A stretch of 64,000 nt of DNA, taken from Legionella sp. PATHC035. GTDB lineage: Bacteria; Pseudomonadota; Gammaproteobacteria; Legionellales; Legionellaceae. The translations under genes and the position numbers were made by a program. Shown here piece after piece: positions 62,430 through 64,000 of the stretch (positions are counted from its first letter, which is position 1; each line of letters starts with the position of its first letter). The stretch spans positions 496,001-560,000 of the forward strand of contig NZ_JAPHOT010000001.1 in NCBI RefSeq assembly GCF_026191115.1, given 5' to 3'. The notes under the pieces were generated by a model. It did no database searches. It was not told the origin of the DNA and saw nothing but the letters and a program-made list of their open reading frames with translations.

Positions 62430-64000
62430 TTATTGTTTGCCCAACCGATATATTTCGTAGTTTTTCTTTAATTCGTATTGAAGGGTTTCTTTATCATCCA
62501 AACCCAATCGGTCCACTAAGGATAACGTATGCATGATGTGCGACGCTTTAGCTTTAGTTACTGTAAAAGGTATATTTAGGTGCGAATTTTTAGGATCACT
62601 GATAACCTTTAAGAAATCATTTTTTCTAATGCCTTTCACATGCTGAATTTCATTGTCTTTACTGGGTATAAAATTTTTATTTTTAACCAGACGGCGCATG
62701 ACATAATAATAAGTATTTATTTGTTGATAGGTGAGATCCAGCTCAATAGTATTCTGTTCATCATACATATCCATTATTCGATTGCGAGGCAAAGCAGGAT
62801 GATGTATTTGAGCTAACTCCCTAACCCCCTGAAAGATACTGCTAGCCAATTGAGGGAGTAATTTATTCAGTACATAATGTCCAAAAGGACGAAATGCATA
62901 GCTGTAAGGTACCAATATATTATAATAAATCAGGGATCTCACTAATACATTAATCCAGAGATGATGCGTTTTGCGCTGGGAATTATCGTATTCTGCCGAA
63001 ACATATCTGAATTCGGTATCTGCAAATCCTGCATAATTTAAACAATGATCAAAAAAAGCATTAGGCCCTTTCTTGTCTTTTGGCGGCACCACTTGAAGGA
63101 TTTCCCAATCTTTTTTCCAAATACCGAAAGAAGAAACCGGATCATCACCCTGTTTTTGCACTACAACTCTTGGCTTTTGAATCAATTCTTCCCAGTGGTC
63201 ATACCCACTTTTAAATAAAGGATCGAAAAGCCCCGGTGGATTCAATGCATCAACACGTGATATTTTATAATCCCCCTTATCAAGAGCAAGCAACAAACTT
63301 AAAGCCCCTCCCAAACTTACTCCACATACATGAATTGTATTATTCTGTTGATTGAGCCATGTTCGAATTGCTTCTCTACCACTGCGATATAAGGATAAAC
63401 CAACCGTTTCAAATCCTTTTGAGTCCGTTTTTATTTGAGTTAAGAAACCTTGCCCTGCAGGATAGGTAGTGCCCATAAAAATTAAATGCGATTCTGCTTT
63501 TTCATGAAAAATTGGTTTAAGTCCATAAGCAAAAACGCGATCATGATCATAGGTAAAAAACTGCTTCCACCCATGTTTCCCTGTTAGTTCAATCGGAGTA
63601 ACTTGATACTCAACTAATTCCCAACGCCCTTCATTACATTGTGGAATTTTAAAGGACTCATAAGGAGTTAAGTCGCCGTAAGGAAGCATAGACAAGCAAT
63701 TACTTAAATAAAGTTGAACTTGTTCGCTTTGCTCGTCATTCAATTCTTTTTCATGGAGTTGCTTAAAAAGCTCTTGGAACCCTTGTTGCATGGCCAGACG
63801 AACTTCTCTTAATAACTCCATATCTCGCTGAAGAAAAAAAGAAGATAACACTGTTGGAGTTAAAAATTGAGTCCAAGACTTTGTCCATCCCATAGTAAAA
63901 AAGCGCAGTATATTGCGGGCCAAAATAGGAGCGGTTTGAGAAGAGTCCACTCCATCAAGAGATTCAAACTCCCCTTGCTCAAAAAACTTGAGTTCCAAAC
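62430..64000 (-). CDS. lipase-like alpha/beta-hydrolase, 5' end beyond the window
   Basis: At least 522 residues; the frame runs open off the right edge, so the true start is not visible (the first in-frame start-like codon is a TTG at 63998). The nucleophile elbow HVCGVSLGGALSLLLAL carries Ser228 in GVSLGG, the class 3 lipase pattern. Candidate Asp and His lie downstream (LNPPGLFDP, RKTHHLWIN). The C-terminal 130 residues are helical and charged. There is no visible export signal in the part present. It could be an effector phospholipase related in style to SidB-like lipases, but I cannot assign a family. Confidence 0.65.
   Translation of the reverse strand, partial: LELKFFEQGEFESLDGVDSSQTAPILARNILRFFTMGWTKSWTQFLTPTVLSSFFLQRDMELLREVRLAMQQGFQELFKQLHEKELNDEQSEQVQLYLSNCLSMLPYGDLTPYESFKIPQCNEGRWELVEYQVTPIELTGKHGWKQFFTYDHDRVFAYGLKPIFHEKAESHLIFMGTTYPAGQGFLTQIKTDSKGFETVGLSLYRSGREAIRTWLNQQNNTIHVCGVSLGGALSLLLALDKGDYKISRVDALNPPGLFDPLFKSGYDHWEELIQKPRVVVQKQGDDPVSSFGIWKKDWEILQVVPPKDKKGPNAFFDHCLNYAGFADTEFRYVSAEYDNSQRKTHHLWINVLVRSLIYYNILVPYSYAFRPFGHYVLNKLLPQLASSIFQGVRELAQIHHPALPRNRIMDMYDEQNTIELDLTYQQINTYYYVMRRLVKNKNFIPSKDNEIQHVKGIRKNDFLKVISDPKNSHLNIPFTVTKAKASHIMHTLSLVDRLGLDDKETLQYELKKNYEIYRLGKQ

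Overview
The window reads as chromosome of a Legionella species, probably not L. pneumophila itself. It is AT-rich and carries GspL/GspM of a type II secretion system, a GDA1/CD39-family apyrase with signal peptide, a FIST (NosP-type) / histidine kinase / GGDEF-EAL operon, a very large effector-like protein and several orphan proteins of the kind that fill Legionella accessory regions. The species assignment is inference from gene content; no rRNA or species marker is present.

Layout. 1-3.8 kb: leftward tRNA operon Pro-Arg-His with a clear sigma70 promoter, a lone tyrosine recombinase and an ABC-F ATPase. 3.9-7.8 kb: leftward core operon lepA-lepB-DUF4845-rnc. 7.9-10.5 kb: mltB-gspL-gspM. 10.7-14.1 kb: MDR oxidoreductase, SPOR-like lipoprotein, dGTPase-like HD protein, one small ORF. 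14.4-14.7 kb: leftward tRNA-Ala(GGC), then two identical tRNA-Glu. 14.9-16.2 kb: acyl-lipid/CoA desaturase and a doubtful ORF.

16.5-25.3 kb is one gene of 2921 codons. A complete SecA-type DEAD motor (motifs I, II, III, V and VI) lies in the middle of about 1400 N-terminal helical residues and about 900 C-terminal helical/coiled-coil residues. 25.4-32.5 kb is an accessory stretch: DUF1993 protein, secreted protein, MtfA peptidase, an alpha/beta-hydrolase with a Ser in GLSRGG, a coiled-coil protein, two tandem paralogous membrane proteins and a 330-residue orphan.

32.5-41.7 kb: MdtABC-like tripartite RND efflux operon with its own outer-membrane factor. 41.9-46.8 kb: nitric-oxide/c-di-GMP operon (FIST sensor, PAS kinase, REC-PAS-GGDEF-EAL). 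47-53 kb: Kdo hydroxylase-like protein, YchJ, KefB/C-like antiporter, the ribosomal oxygenase RoxA, a 44-residue Cys-rich lipoprotein-like gene and an EamA transporter. 53.2-57.4 kb: NTPDase, EF-P hydroxylase EpmC and an MMPL exporter. 57.6-60.9 kb: a single-module NRPS (A-PCP-C) whose adenylation pocket reads as Asn-type, preceded by a 118-bp inverted-repeat element. 61-64 kb: Cys-rich secreted protein, outer-membrane barrel protein and a lipase-like protein cut by the window edge.

The items most worth following up are the SecA-motor giant, the orphan NRPS module with its hairpin, and the paralogous membrane pair. Short hairpin repeats of several types sit at gene ends throughout. There is no CRISPR array, IS element with intact transposase, rRNA or prophage.
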